Part shown: positions 11,776-25,300 of the stretch, one piece after another
Layout of the letters: every line of letters starts with the position of its first letter
Position numbering within the stretch: position 1 is the stretch's first letter
NCBI RefSeq assembly: GCF_026151205.1
Contig: NC_087079.1
Coordinates: forward strand, 4,731,230-4,795,229
Origin: Bolinopsis microptera
Taxonomy: Eukaryota; Ctenophora; Tentaculata; Lobata; Bolinopsidae
Reading direction: 5' to 3'
DNA length: 64,000 nt
The notes under the pieces: model-generated
What the model saw: the letters and a program-made list of their open reading frames with translations, nothing else
Databases searched by the model: none
What the model was told of the DNA's origin: nothing
Program-made: the position numbers and the translations under genes

Positions 11776-12493
11776 GGTTGCTGTGGTATTTTATCGTGGG
11801 ACCAGTAGTTTCATTGTGATCGAGCTTTTATTTCAGCTTCAAATTGAATACATGAATAGAAGAATAGAAGAATGGAGCAACTTTTTTGATGAACTTCTAT
11901 TTGATTTTTTTAATTTGATTTTGATGGAAATTTATTATACAATCCTCTACTTTTCCATAATTTAATTCAAACGTTTCTCAATTGCACAAAATCGTCCGTG
12001 ATCGCTATAAAATAACGTCTAAATTGGATCTCTGTGCAAGGAGAGAGTCTGAGTATATCTATATAATGACCCATTAACAGTCCCGTGCAGGTTAAAAGGT
12101 GCAGTTTTCAGAAATCTGACGTTTATACCAGATTATGTTTAACAATCCTGCGGTACCTCAAAAAGAACTGTTAAATAACGGGTGTCTATGAATTTAATGG
12201 GTTTGAAAATTTGAAATGCAACCGTTTAAAAGATGGTTTGATTACCCGTTTTATTGCAGTCCAATGGAAAGATCAAAGCATGTGGGTGAATTTATTGCGG
12301 CTGGCAATCATGAAGGTCCTCGACCAGTATCATAGTATTTAACGGAATGCGAATTTCCATTGTTTCGCGGCCCATTTACTAATACTAGTGTAAAGTATGG
12401 TAAGGGGTAGGGCCATTGGCTGTATGGGTACTATTGCAGATATAATTGGACGTATAAATGACTTGTTTCTAATATTTTATGATCATGTAATTC

Positions 12494-12605
12494 AGTATAC
12501 TTTATCGGACGTTATTTGACCGAATGTTGCGTAAACATACATTATTTTGGACGGACATTAAAATGAACGCTTCAGCGTCCAATTAATGCCCAATAAAATA
12601 AAGTT
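12494..12605. repeat. Short palindromic relative of the pogo-like element end
   Basis: TTTATCGGACGTTATTTG, TTTTGGACGGACATTA and GAACGCTTCAGCGTCCAATTAA resemble the subterminal palindrome at 8751-8830. A third copy lies at 47817-47905 (CGGACCTTATTTGGGTGAAC ... AATTTCCGAACAAATAAAG). These look like solo ends or MITE-sized derivatives. Confidence 0.55.
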
Positions 12606-12664
12606 GTACTACTAAAATAAACACTTCTATAACACTGAACACTTCTATAATACATCTTCTAATA

Positions 12665-12791
12665 TAAGTGAGCTTCTAGTAAGCTTCTAGTAAGCTTCTA
12701 GTAAGCTTCTAGTAAGCTTCTAGTAAGCTTCTAGTAAGCTTCTAGTAAGCTTCTAGTAACAGTGCTGGCAAAATACGCGCCAGCACTGTTA
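12665..12791. repeat. 11-bp tandem array followed by a perfect 12-bp hairpin
   Basis: About eight copies of TAAGCTTCTAG (to 12757) run directly into AACAGTGCTGGC, a 10-nt loop and GCCAGCACTGTT (12758-12791). No coding potential. The stem word AACAGTGCTG also occurs in the 22040-22385 minisatellite. Confidence 0.8.
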
Positions 12792-14142
12792 TAATATAAT
12801 TGATACCTAGAATAAAATCGGTCGCTCGTTTTTTTCCTATTCATTTACAATTGTAATAGATTAAGAAGAACTACCCGAAGGCAGCTGTACTCGGCAATAA
12901 AGATTGAATAAATAACAGCTAATTGGACACTTATAACTACCACCCTTATCCCGAAATACTAAGTATCGACCCGAAAGCAACCCAAAGAAATTTTAACTTT
13001 ATTGCAATTCGTAAGCCACCCTTATCCCCAAATACTAGGTATCGAACTTTATTATAATTCGTAAGTCGTGAATGAATGGGAAAAGCGACCGACCGACTTC
13101 ATTCTCGGTATCAATTTGCATTTGCGGACGGTTATTCAAATTGATATCATTTCCTTTTGTTTGGGAGAGAGAGACAAGCTGTTGCGGTCCACTCTACCCA
13201 TGATTATGGGTTTTGGTCAAATAAGCATATAGTGTATTGATCTGCTTAAGAAGGCAGTGCTAGCAATGCTGAGAATATCACTAGTTTGAAATGTCACAAG
13301 ACTCGGTCTGATGAGGCAGGCTCCCGCTGCTCCGGCTGTATGGTGCAACTCCGTATGTGAATTTTCATATTATGAATATGTGTATTATAAGTATTTAGTT
13401 CTTTTGTTCCTGTTGCTCGGAGCGGCTTGATGTATCATACACCGTCATATTGCATGAGGTGTTTTTGATAGATTACGTCTTTGCAGTTTACCGGTTATTT
13501 CCCAGATATCATGATATTCACAGCGATCCAGTCGAATTGTAACTTTGTAACACTTTGTAGACTTGGTTCTTACATGTTCGCTACGTAACAAAGAACATGT
13601 GCTTTGTGCAAATTCAATGATGTGCATCGCTTTGGAGAGTTTATACTTTTATAGTATCAGTACTCAGTAGCAATGTTGGAGTACTGCAGTAGGTTAGAAC
13701 CCTCAGACGTCACAACTTGCTATGCAGTACCCCTTTCAATCGTCTAAATTTCAGCAGTTGTAATTTTCCGATTAAAACTATCAAAATTTGATCCAGTCCA
13801 GAACTCCATGATTTTTGATTATTTCAATTTGAGCGTATTGAAAACAGCACGAATCGTGCTAATAACAATATAAATGCTAATATAAACGTACTGATTATAA
13901 GAGATAGGACAGTGCTATAAGCTTATAAATAAATGTACTTTATAGTAGAAGTTCTATATAAAAGTGATAATTTTCTTAATTTTCTGCGGCATGAACCGAT
14001 CATGACAGCTGCCCTTGCCATCCGGCACGCAGTCAAGCTTGAAATGAACGGTTGAGTGGTAGACTGGTAAGTGGTAGTGGTACCTGAACTCTAATCACAG
14101 TGTTTCTACCGCGGCTCAGAGAGTCCATTATATCTCAATTTT
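12792..14142. other. Spacer with weak coding hints only
   Basis: A short direct repeat around 12955-13070 (CCACCCTTATCCC followed by AAATACTA) is present. A 20-codon stretch near 13285-13352 ends at a GTATGT donor-like site and is open in two frames, too short to call. Nothing else was recognised. Confidence 0.35.
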
Positions 14143-15349
14143 TCAATAGTTCCCATAGTCTCTGTTTATGAATATGATAGCTTCCGATATCTTCTTCTCC
14201 TTATATCGACATAAAGCGAGCTGCACTTCTGCAGTCATATCTTGTGTCGGCTCCCCCAAACTGCAGATAGCCGATTGGTTTGTCAAGGTTAAAACGTTAG
14301 TTTGTCCACCAATTATACGAGGGTATGAATGCATATGCACTGCATGGATACGTCTCGAGAAAGCAACTAAGCAGTCATCAGATGACGGGTTTGACTGAGA
14401 GACTAACAGATATTGTCCCTCTGACAGTGACTCCTGGGAAAGCACTTCAGACAAGCGGAGAGTTCCCCAGTTTAGTGATTTAAGTGCAAATCTCCACTGC
14501 TGGAGGGAGTTTCTTGTAACTGAATAACCACAAATGGTTTAATACCAAACTCACGAAAAAGTTTAACTATTAGATCATTTATACCTCTCCCGTAGCTGCA
14601 TTTGGATAGGTTGATTTGAGGTAAACCGCATAAAAACGCGGAGCAGATTTATATTTGGGCAGAGGAACATGTGATGATTCAGTGGGAGGGGTTTTTCTTT
14701 GTCGGTGGGTTTTATCATCCGACTTATATCACGTAAGACGGTGTTATGATTGGTGGTATAAGGTAGCTTGTTTTATATTATTATTCATCAGATTGTGCTT
14801 GATTGTTTATAGGATAAATTGAACAGTGTTATCGGAAGTCTATAATTCTGTTACCCGTAGTTAAAGCTTTTTACTGAAATTCCAAGCTCCCCTCCCTCCC
14901 GGCCCCCTAAAATAATTGCTCCGTGAATTCTTGTATTTTTATTTTTTGGATCCCCTGACTATACTTCACATTTGAAAACAACGCGATCAGCCGTGCGGTG
15001 ATCTGTATTAGTGTATTGGCTTTGAATTAAGGGTGTTTAATGCTTATGACTGTCATATCGAGGTCACATATCTGATAACGGCAACTTTGATTTTTACAAA
15101 TTAAGATATTCTAGGGCTGAATATGATAATGCATGGCTGAACTTATTGCAGGCCACAATCTGCAATTTTCATAATTCTGTTGACTGTTGAGCCGATTTGA
15201 TTTCCATTATCGTAGATTCTTTTTAAAGGGCAGCTCCGGTAGTGTTGTGACATTTTTTATCAATTTCTCTGCTCATTATGTACCTGGTGGAGACACGAAC
15301 AGAAAGTACAGTAGTAGAATTAGGAGCTGAAGAGCGGATGATGTGGAAC
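14143..15349 (-). CDS. Unrecognised two-exon candidate gene with a hydrophobic leader
   Basis: Exon 15349-15284 (acceptor after CATCTCTTCACACCATCAG, donor GTACAT) reads STSSALQLLILLLYFLFVSPP, a signal peptide or membrane segment. It joins in phase to exon 14519-14143 (acceptor TTATTCAG), which stays open for about 125 codons to a TGA at 14143. The second exon has protein-like composition (QQWRFALKSLNWGTLRLSEV, SEGQYLLVSQS, DDCLVAFSRRIHAVH). If correct, it is the tail of a secreted or membrane protein whose start lies further upstream. I do not recognise the family. The opposite strand of exon 2 is also open for 76 codons but looks less natural. Confidence 0.35.
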
Positions 15350-17840
15350 CTGATGGTGTGAAGAGATGGTCTAAACACGCTATAAACTATATTCACCCTT
15401 AAATCGTTCCAACGGGGAGCTCACACCGCAATTACTGATCTCGTATATTATAATGCTCTATTAATTGTCATATCTGGAATCCTTTTAGAACCTGCTGACT
15501 GTTGAAAGATGAGAGTGAAGCTAGGAAAAAGAGAAAAATGAATGATGCCAGCCGCCACGTGTTAAATTTAATTCTTGGGTATGGCGAATATCCCATCAAA
15601 GATAAGTAACGACCTTAGCATTCGTCTCCAAGGTGATTAAGATCATGTCATTGGCACTTCCACACAGTTATAACCAGTGGAAGTGTCTACTAATTGACTT
15701 GTTAGCACGTTCAGTTGTTACGCCCTTATTCCGTAGTACGTGCTTTTGTGTTATTTATTTACCAATTCTTATCATTCTCAGCTGAATTTTTGTTTAGGAT
15801 CATATCATGTTCGTGATCAGAAGAAACAATAATTAACCCATTTTGTAGTATGATTAAATCGTGACTGTTTTATTCATTTAACGGGTACATTTTGATATCA
15901 TTTTGTTTTCCCACCGAAAGTAATTATTTGCAATTGTAGCCCATTTCAGGTATAAAATAGTTTAGTTCACTATGTGAGTTATGTCATACCGAAAAATTCA
16001 CTTACATTCAACCTATTTGAAAACTATGCCAATAATTTTCGACGCACGGGAAAGAAACGTCCCATAATAGCAATATGGGATCATTCCGAGCATAACCTAA
16101 TTACCTAATTGTTCATAGCATCAGACTAAAATTTGCAGCTGCCTTCAACATCAGAGTACGCGTTTGAAAACTTTGAGATCTACCGCAGAGATAGCTTAAT
16201 TAATTATAGACGGAAAAACTTGTACTCCACGTGATCTTTCTGGGTCCTAATTTTGGTCAAAAAAATCCGCATATAACAGTCGTCAACCAACATAAACGAA
16301 TGTTTTCTTATTAAACGCTGTTTGAATCCAACTCCTTCAATTGCGCAGACAATGCAATCCATTTACTGACCCGAGTCCTGAACTGCGGTTTCATTAATTC
16401 CATATGTTATACTTCTGAGATACTGGGGTTTCCAAACTTATATAAAATATTGTAGTCCTACGGAGGTGTACCCACTTTCTGTGATTAAACCTTGCTCAGC
16501 CTTCCCCTCACTTTATTTATCTTTTTACTCCTTGGAGCTAGCTGGTTTAGAGCCACAACAATTATTCAACGTTAGTTGATCAACTGAAGATTTGGGCATA
16601 GTTTGTGATCTTCGTGAATTTAATGGCCATACTCCCTTGATGAATACTTGATCTGAGTAAAATCTGTTTGGCCACAAAAGTCTTTATAGAATTAATTTCT
16701 GTGGGGATGAATAGGCCCTAATCTGCTGAAGGTAAAATGAAACTTTATACTTGATGTTTTATGATCTGGGTTAGTAATACTATTATTACTATTATTACTA
16801 TTATTACTAATAGTACTGGGCGTGGCTTGAAAGTGCAATTTATTTTCATAGTGCGTATAATTTTTAACAAAAAATCCAATCCAATTTGTTGAGGCCGAGG
16901 ATAACCATAGTCCGGAAAACTGGTCAGACTAAACACACAGTGGAGTCCCTTGGTTTATTCTTATTATTTATACAGTTCAAGAAAACTAGTCAGGCCGGCG
17001 TGAGTCAGCCAGTGTGACCATGGCAACTGAAGATCTAGAAACAAAGTGTGATAGGAATGTGACTTTGCCTTCAATCCCCATTCCCCCATTTCCCTTCCAT
17101 GCTGTTTGTGCAACACATGGTCACACCTTATGGGACTTAGGGAGGTACTTTTAGGGGAACTTGATAGTCACTACATTTCTGTTTGAGTGGGGAAATCAGT
17201 AATCCCGTCTTCCACCTTGTTCCATCAGTTCAAGAATTTGTTCAAAACATCAGCAATAAGTTTGAAATTGCTCGGCCGAGTCTGTACGTGTCTGCGACCT
17301 CTGAAATTATGCCAAAATATATGTAATTGCATGGGAGAATTGTACTGTACAAGTAATGGAGATAGTGTTCAATGCATGGTCATTTCCCGACCACCATATT
17401 AATTCCTTGCACAACTCTATTTTTAGGGACAATTAAATCTATTTTAGTATCATAATTATTATGTAAAAATATCCTAAAATAGAATAATCTATGTTTGCAA
17501 ACTGATTTGTAGAACGAGGCCGATCAGGTAATTTTTATGATTCCCATAAACAAATTGTTTTTGGAATGCATTGACAGTCTGATTGATTAAATTCGGACAC
17601 TAGCATACAAAATTTGGTATCAATATCATATCCATAAATCCATAATGAGATAATGGTTCGGCGCTATGTTCGGCCATGTCGAAAATATCGATTATGTAAA
17701 ACAAATGATTAATATTCCAACAATTGTAGCTCTTAAAAAGTTCCAAATGCTTGACACTAATTATAAACATAGTTAAATGGCTAGTTAAGAAAGTACGTGT
17801 TGCATTTTAAATACAATAGTACAATATCTGGATATATTTA
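15350..17840. other. Spacer; small ATT/TACTAT microsatellite and one short ORF
   Basis: A microsatellite (ACTATTATT)n sits at about 16777-16815. At 17020-17154 an ATG in strong context (GACCATGG) opens a 44-codon frame (MATEDLETKCDRNVTLPSIP...) that might be a first exon; evidence is thin. Nothing else was recognised. Confidence 0.35.
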
Positions 17841-17843
17841 TTA

Positions 17844-18136
17844 GGGTCTGCCCACACTACGCCTCTATTTCCCGAAGGTCTGCCCAGACTACGCCATGTG
17901 GTGACGGGCCACATGGCGTGGGTCAAAAAAACCGGAATAGAGGCACGGATTTTAAAAATCCGTGCCAGAATTCCCCGAGAGTTCCACGCCAACTGGCGGG
18001 AGCTCTGCCCACACTACGCGCCTCGTTGTGTGAATCCGGTTTTTTGACCCACGCCATCATGTGGCCCGTCAGTCGTCACCACATGGCGTAGTGTGGGCAG
18101 ACCTTCGGGGAATAGAGGCATAGTGTGGGCAGACCC
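17844..18136. mobile_element. PIF/Harbinger-type MITE (293 bp)
   Basis: Ends GGGTCTGCCCACACTACG and its reverse complement CGTAGTGTGGGCAGACCC, flanked by TTA on both sides (17841-17843 and 18137-18139). TIRs starting GGG with a TWA target duplication are characteristic of PIF/Harbinger elements. The inner part is a second palindrome layer (GCCATGTGGTGAC and complement; AATCCGTG pairs). No transposase is encoded; ORFs across it are by-products of the palindrome. Confidence 0.8.
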
Positions 18137-18139
18137 TTA

Positions 18140-21100
18140 GGCAGGTTCATAATTTCAAATAATATAATTATGAAATAAAATAATATAATTTCGGGGAGCT
18201 GGTATCCACTATCCGTTGCTAGCTCCTTAGGTTTAATCACCGTCAAATAAATTTCAAGTTCCAACTCTTGTCTACCCTCCGGCCACACCCACACTTTATG
18301 GGTTTCTTAATTATACAGGTAAAATATCTAAAATCGGCTTATTTAGTAGGAAGGAGTAACGATAGCTGTTTGAGATTCGTTATAAAATTATTCATTAAAA
18401 TTATGAAATTATGAACCTGCCTAATAGTTATCTAGGTACGCATCTCAAATGAATCATGTGGTTAATTTAGACAGTACGTGTTATCTAATTATATCAGTAT
18501 AGTGTACGTGTTGATTTAACTTTTATTAAGCCGAATATTTAAGGCCGTTTTACAAATAAGTTTTCAGACTCTTATTTAGCATATATTATGTACATATTCA
18601 TAATTATGTATGTTAAACAATAGAAAATGATTTAAAAGTTTAAACAACGATACTAGTAACCATAGTTATCCTACTGAATATCTCAAAGGTATCAGTCTGG
18701 ATCTCCATGTTTAATAATGCGGATTTTCAAAAACATATAGTTAAGATAAGGTTTGTAGGCTAAAGATCGTGATCCATACATATAAAATGGCCAATTGCGG
18801 TGTTGCACAAGCCGTGTCTATTTGCCAGTCTGTATTCTGTAATTCATTGGTTGCACTACGTTCAGTAGCCAGTTTGTCAACGTAGCTGCTAAGAAATATT
18901 GTTTGTTTATTCTAAATTTATTTATCAACCGTCGTAAAATATCACAAGGTGCTGCATCAGAGCTTTTCGTCTAGAAGTGTAACAAATTCCTTATAATATG
19001 GAGCCAGGGTGTGGACTGGCTACACCTGGTTTAAAGGCTTCAAATTCAATCCTATTACATATAAATACATAATAAATGTAATAGATTTGTAGTGCTGTAA
19101 TTAGTTGATTAAATTTACATTCAGTGCTGTTATTTTGATACTTTTTCTTTATTGTGGACACTGCAGTTTCATATTTTTGCTATCACTTCGGCATTCGACG
19201 CTGTCTTTGCTAAGCAAGAACCAACGATTTATAAGTAAAATAAAAAAGGCATAGGTACATTAGATTAGAAGATACTAAGATACTGCTTTTCTGAATACTT
19301 CGTTCACCCAACCACAGTGTTGCGTAATGCGTAGCTCACAATGGCACAGATTCCCTGAGTCTATAAGTTAAAGTAAGATACACGGCCTTTACCAGTTACA
19401 ATCGTTACCATGGTAACTTTACCAGTTACAATCGTTACCAGTGACACGGGTTACACATCCTCACAGGCTAATTGCAAGCTTTGCTAGTGATTGAAGGCCC
19501 CTCTAAAGGGGGCTGTCTCTAATGGACTGACTAATTACTGACTAATTACATACATTATAATCAGTTTAAAATAAAGAATATGGGCATTCCTTAAAACTTT
19601 GTATCATAAACAAAGTCAAATGAAGTTAATTGGGATACATTATAAAAACTGTAATTGTAATCGATGGTATATTAATTTTAATAGTTGCACGGCAAATTAT
19701 GAAAGTGAAATAGTTTACAGAGGTGTAAATTCCTTAGGCACAAGTACAATATACATGGATAATATACATATACAAGTACAATATAATGCTGACATTAGTG
19801 GACACACATTAGCCTTGGAGGATGTCGACATATCGGTTATGGGTTAATCAGAATCAGAGACTATTCCGCGAATAAAATAGTACAGTTATGTACTATAAAT
19901 GTTATATAAATGCTTTCAAGTGAATTCTTATTAATACTTCGTCCGTAAAATTTTTTCGTCGACAAGAATACCGTCAAAGCTTTGACAAAGCTTATAATTA
20001 CTTACAGTACCGGGTACCCATTACTAATTACTTTGCAGAATTACTCAATTATACTCACAGTACCGGGTACCCATTATTAATTTCCATTAATTGGCAAAAC
20101 CACGTTTAAAAAAAAAACCCTACATTTTAAAACGTTTCTTCCCTCGCCCTAGCTTCCCTCAGAACTTTTTGACGCTGCAATAAGACGTCCAATCAGTCAA
20201 ACATGCCTGACCACTGTTCTTTTTCGAGACAGGACTATAATTGTGCGACAGTTCTACCACCACCTGCACAATCTATGGTGATGAACATTGCAACACGTTT
20301 GTTTCAACCGGTATTGAATTGAATACCTTTCTTTCTCTTCTTCTTATAAAGTTCATTTCATTATAAATTGTCTGTGTGTTCCACGATCGAGGGTGCTGTT
20401 GTCTCAAGATCTTGTCTTTATATGACCGTGTGAATATTTGCATGCGTTAATATTTGATCACGTGTGAATATTTGATCACGTGGTACATATACCAGCTGCA
20501 AGTGGTGTAAGAGGGTATACTCCATTTGCTATTCAACAGCCACTATAAAATATTGTTTGTGGTGCAAGAACGCTCATACAAATATTTTTTGCTCCATTAA
20601 CTCCTAAAACGTTATAATTTAAAGCTTACCTGCGCAATAATTGAAAAAAGTGAAACGATTTATGATAGTCCCGGATACTTAAATCCAAATGGTATTGATC
20701 CATGGTCTATACGCCAGCTTATACAATTAACAGCAAGCCGTATTATACTACGAACACGTGCTTTATCAAACTATCAAAAATTCGCGGTAATGCTCTCTCT
20801 AGACAATCACAATAATCACTCAATCACTAAAATCACTCAAATGCAAATGACACAACTCTCAGGCCGGTAATTTCCACCACCATTTTCACCAGTATTGTAA
20901 GCATATAATTACAGGGTACGTGCTTTTTCCTGGAATCACGATAATAATCTCGAGAGTCAATCAGTCGATCACAAGATTACATCCTATTGATGACTAGCAC
21001 TGAGTACATGCACTATTGTTAACATTTCATGCAGGCTCCAGTATCGGTATATCTTAATACAATCCTATTGGCCTATTGCAATTGGTACACCCTCTCTTAA

Positions 21101-21396
21101 GTAATGATATTTGTTATTCAGCTGGAAATTAGGACCGTCAGGCCAAAATATTTTGTCAAATAAGTGTAATTTTCCCAATTAATATGGGTATCAGACAGTT
21201 GTCAAAAAATGATGGTTTCGACCATTAAATGGTTAACGAACAAAATCGCACGGTACGTGTATTTCTATTGGTCAATGCTAATCAGCTGACTATATGATGG
21301 TGTTATTTCCCTGACTTGGCACATGATCACGTGTTGTTATTGCCTGCACGTGCTTTAAGTGGACTTTAAGATAATCAAATGAATTATTTTGAAATC
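18140..21396. other. Spacer with two short direct duplications
   Basis: TTTACCAGTTACAATCGTTACC occurs twice around 19388-19442, and ACAGTACCGGGTACCCATTA twice at about 20006 and 20058. ATATTTGATCACGTG is doubled near 20448-20480. No convincing genes were seen; the frames at 18076-18294 and 19599-19847 lack protein-like composition. Confidence 0.35.
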
Positions 21397-21522
21397 ATGG
21401 GTATGATTCATGTTATGTTAGCCATGCTTAGCCTGCTTGCGACCACCATACTGGAACGGCTCAGCCCTCAGGAGGTACAGTCTGATATCCTCCCCGGGCA
21501 CAAGTTTGCTATAGAAATATAA
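21397..21522 (+). CDS. Possible small secreted ORF or first exon
   Basis: ATG 21397 opens 41 codons: a hydrophobic leader (MGMIHVMLAMLSLLATTIL) followed by a polar stretch (ERLSPQEVQSDILPGHK), ending in TAA. A GTACAG donor-like site follows CAGGAG at about 21473, so it could be a signal-peptide exon of a larger gene. No family is recognised and length alone gives weak support. Confidence 0.25.
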   Translation: MGMIHVMLAMLSLLATTILERLSPQEVQSDILPGHKFAIEI

Positions 21523-22039
21523 TTACTTTTTAAAAATTAGGTCTTCCAATTCTGATATTATTATTTCCCTGCGACCTTTGCATCCACAAGTAGGGCTCAT
21601 TAGAGAAGGGCAGACGTCTGGTTGTTTGTGTACGTGAGTTCTCTTACCAAGTTACCAGAGGCCTCCTCCTCATTTTAACACCTCTGTTTTGATTATCAGA
21701 TGGTGCATTTTAGCACCTCTGTTCTGGTTACAAGGAGGATAGTTTGGGATTTGTTTAGGGATTGCTAAAAGTTAAAACGGGTGGGAGATTGTTTATACTA
21801 TCTGGGGATATTTAAAAGTGGGCCTGTTGGATGGCAAGACACCTTTTTGGTTTGAGTACAACGGAAGTTGTAGTTAAAGTGTACAGTTAAATAACTAGGA
21901 TATTCGAATTATTGACATAGTATCTGAGGAACACTGAGATATTGTAATTACAATTCTTAACGGTTTATTAAATTTGAAGTACTTTCCCTTGTCACCTTCC
22001 TGAACCAAATTGTAAGGAAAAGAGCCTTTTATCACATAC

Positions 22040-22385
22040 TTAACAACAGTGCTGTAATGCTGTAGTGGAACTGGGAACACCACTTCAGAGCCTACTTAAC
22101 AACAGTGCTGTAGTGGAACTGGGAACACCACTTCAGAGCTTACTTAACAACAGTGCTGCAGTGCTGTAGTGGAACTGGGAACACCACTTCAGAGCTTACT
22201 TAACAACAGTGCTGCAGTGCTGTAGTGGAACTGGGAACACCACTTCAGAGCCTACTTAACAACAGTGCTGCAGTGCTGTAGTGCTGTAGTGGAACTGGGA
22301 ACACCACTTCAGAGCTTACTTAGTACTTAACAACAGTGCTGCATTGCTGTAGTGGAACTTGGAACACCACTTCAGAGCTTACTTA
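22040..22385. repeat. Minisatellite, about six copies of a 45-70-bp unit
   Basis: Units share AACAGTGCTG, GTAGTGGAACTGGGAACACC and ACTTCAGAGCTTACTTA; they differ in the number of GCTGCAGT/GCTGTAGT words, so length varies inside the unit. No reading frame survives the array. Confidence 0.9.
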
Positions 22386-25300
22386 ACCCCCTAAACCTAA
22401 TAACTACCCGAGTCCTGCCAGATGAGCAAGCAATGAGCGCCAGCGGTAATGAAGCTAATTTGTGGAACTGGTTGTAGGTTGCAAGAGTTGACATTCGAAT
22501 GGTCAGCATGTTGTGTAAGCTGTCGTCTGTAATGCCTGTATAACTATAATGGCGGACGCGATATAAAGTAACAACTTGATCATGTGGTTTTTATCAATAC
22601 TTTTAAAGACAGTTGGACCGCGTTTCCAGCACGTATCCTCTTATTAAGAGGAAACCAGTTGGAGACACCTTAATAGAGTTTTGATGGAAGTTTTTCACAG
22701 CACTCATAAGCAAAGCACTGATAAGGTAGGCAAAGAATCTGTATACATGCTACTTTAGTACTAATTTCTTGTGGTCCACCCAGTTCCAGCCTAATTCCAG
22801 TCTACTAGTTTCAATATAGTTCCATCCTCTGTAATTGCATACGTGAAGCAGATAGATATCATAATTTTGTTTTTTAACTCGCCTGCAATCATATTTTTAT
22901 ATTATTAATTATTATATTATACGTTTAGCGTGTACGATTGTTTGGATCATAATAATTATAGTTCCTCATTAAAAGTTTTTCTATCAGTTATGACCAATAT
23001 TATATGGGGGACCAAATAGCCTATATTATTAGAGTTTAAGAGAATAAATCAAGTCAATATCAAACTCAAAGTCAGCGAAAGCTCATCATAATATTTTTCA
23101 TTAACGTACGCATATCAATGATGATCTTCTATAGCGGCTCATTCAGTTCATAGTTATTTGTAGATAAAAGTGTCAAGCGATATAGCACGATATCTCGTGT
23201 CTTGAAGCTTATCAAACCAACATTGATCAAGTAAATTCGATTCTCGGGCACTGGTCTGATTAGTTTCTCTTTCAGACAATACTTTACTTCAAATCAGCTA
23301 GATATCATCCCAGGCAACTGCGGTTGTTATTGTAAACGTCCAATTTATTACAGATAAATATTGGTCCACGCGAGGTTGTTTGATGCGATAAATATTTGTA
23401 TGGCCTCGCTGATCGTTGCAGTTGATCTATGGTCTATTAGAGGCATACAAAAAGCCACGTCGAAGAACGGTGTTTATACTTTATACTTTCATAAGCTCCA
23501 CCAACGACGTTTCAGTATTTTTAGTTAATTAATAGTTGTGGGTTTGCGACTTTTGTTAGGTTAAATGTTGGGGACTGGAAAGTTGTATTGTTACTAAAAC
23601 CGGTATACTACTACCGGTATACGTACCATAGTTCGACACACACTGAAGTTCGACAAGACTGTTGAGACGTCTAACTGTTTAAGACTTGGAGTGAGGCATA
23701 GATCTGATTTTTTAATACTTGAGATATTTTTGTTACTTCGACAGAAAGTTTGGGGAGAGTTGCAGTTGTCATTGTCTAGCCAGTTCGTAATTTCTATTTA
23801 TAAGTGTGTGTGTACTATCTTCAGAGATAACTAAACCAGAGTTCTTTCATTCTCGGGATATAATAGTCTAGATTCATTTCACATCTAACCAATGCTGTTA
23901 AATACGTAGCGTTTCAAGCAAACGTATGCATACGCAAAGGTTTATTTCTCACCTAGAGCCTCTCAGCCACTCCATTTTCCACGAATTCAAGGTTTATACT
24001 TTTATACTGAATTTTTGCCTAATAGTAATATCCTTTACGTATATGGACCCTAACCCCGAATGGATTGTTCTTAAAAGCTACAATCACAATTTTCTAGAGA
24101 AAGTTATAAAATTAGCTCAATCATCTTTATGCTTTTATAGAGCTTTGTGATTCGCAGCTCTGAAATTCAATCATCTGTAGTTCTATACTTAGCATTTAAT
24201 TCATTATCCTCAAATAGATAAATCTAAAAATAAGTGAGCCTGAAATAGAAACTCAATATACCCAAAAGCGTATTTGGCACTTATCGTTTGATCAGAAGAT
24301 TATAAGAAATGGCAACCAATCCAATAAAACTATGAGTATGTTCAATCATTGCCTAGCTGTAAAAGTGATCTAATTAGACTCGTAAATTAAGGAGTAAGCT
24401 ATGAAGTTATGGCATAATATCCTGATAGTGATTATTTTGACAGGAAATTAAGCTTGCCGTGTTGTTTGGTTACAAAAATTGGCATCCGCATCCCTAATTT
24501 TTTCGTTCAATCTTACAATGGTAATTTCTAATAGTGTACCTTCGTCAATAACATTTAAAAGCCAAAATATTTATCGCAAACAAATTAAATTGCGTGCACG
24601 GATTTACCGTGGTCAAATAATTTTACTAATTATCATAATATTACTGATATTAGAGCAGCAGTGGTTGAGTCTTTTCTTTTTTTTTAATATTATGATAAAC
24701 CAGCCAATTTTATGTCTATATTCTAATCTGGAAGAAATTAGAACTTATGAGTGAAACTAATGTTATTTTTCGTAAAACTGATGTGTTTTTCATTTTGCAC
24801 ACATGTTTATTGTTTGCTTCCTATTTTACTTTTTGAATTGACTTAAATTAGAAAATATTCGATTTCGGAAGCAAGAAATTCTGAGAAATCGATAAATGTA
24901 TCTTGTTAACTTCTCATGGCTGATGAACACTCCAGAACAGTCAATCAAATGATTAACTTTGACTTTCTACCCGTTTACTGTAACATATCAGGCCGAATAA
25001 GCATCGACTCGGGTAAATCATGTCATATAAGTGTTAAAAATAAGATCGATTATAAATTATACGGCGTTGTCTCTTGTCGCTCGTATATCCCGCTACCATG
25101 CCGTTCTAGCCGTGCCAAAACGCAACTAATTTGGCAAAAGTCCTATAAAGCTACAACTGTAAACTGTGTTTTTTATTAACTACTTTTAAAATATGGTCAT
25201 TTCTTCTGACCATACCAATATCACTACAACCTCTAGACAACCTCTATACAACCTCTAGACAGTGAGGTTATTATTTTGCTCGTATTATATCACGTGTTAT

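Noticed and set aside
13285-13352. Possible short exon before a GTATGT site
   Set aside because: Open in two frames, under 25 codons and with no neighbouring exon in phase.
14168-14398. 76-codon plus-strand ORF
   Set aside because: It is the shadow of the more protein-like minus-strand exon at 14143-14519.
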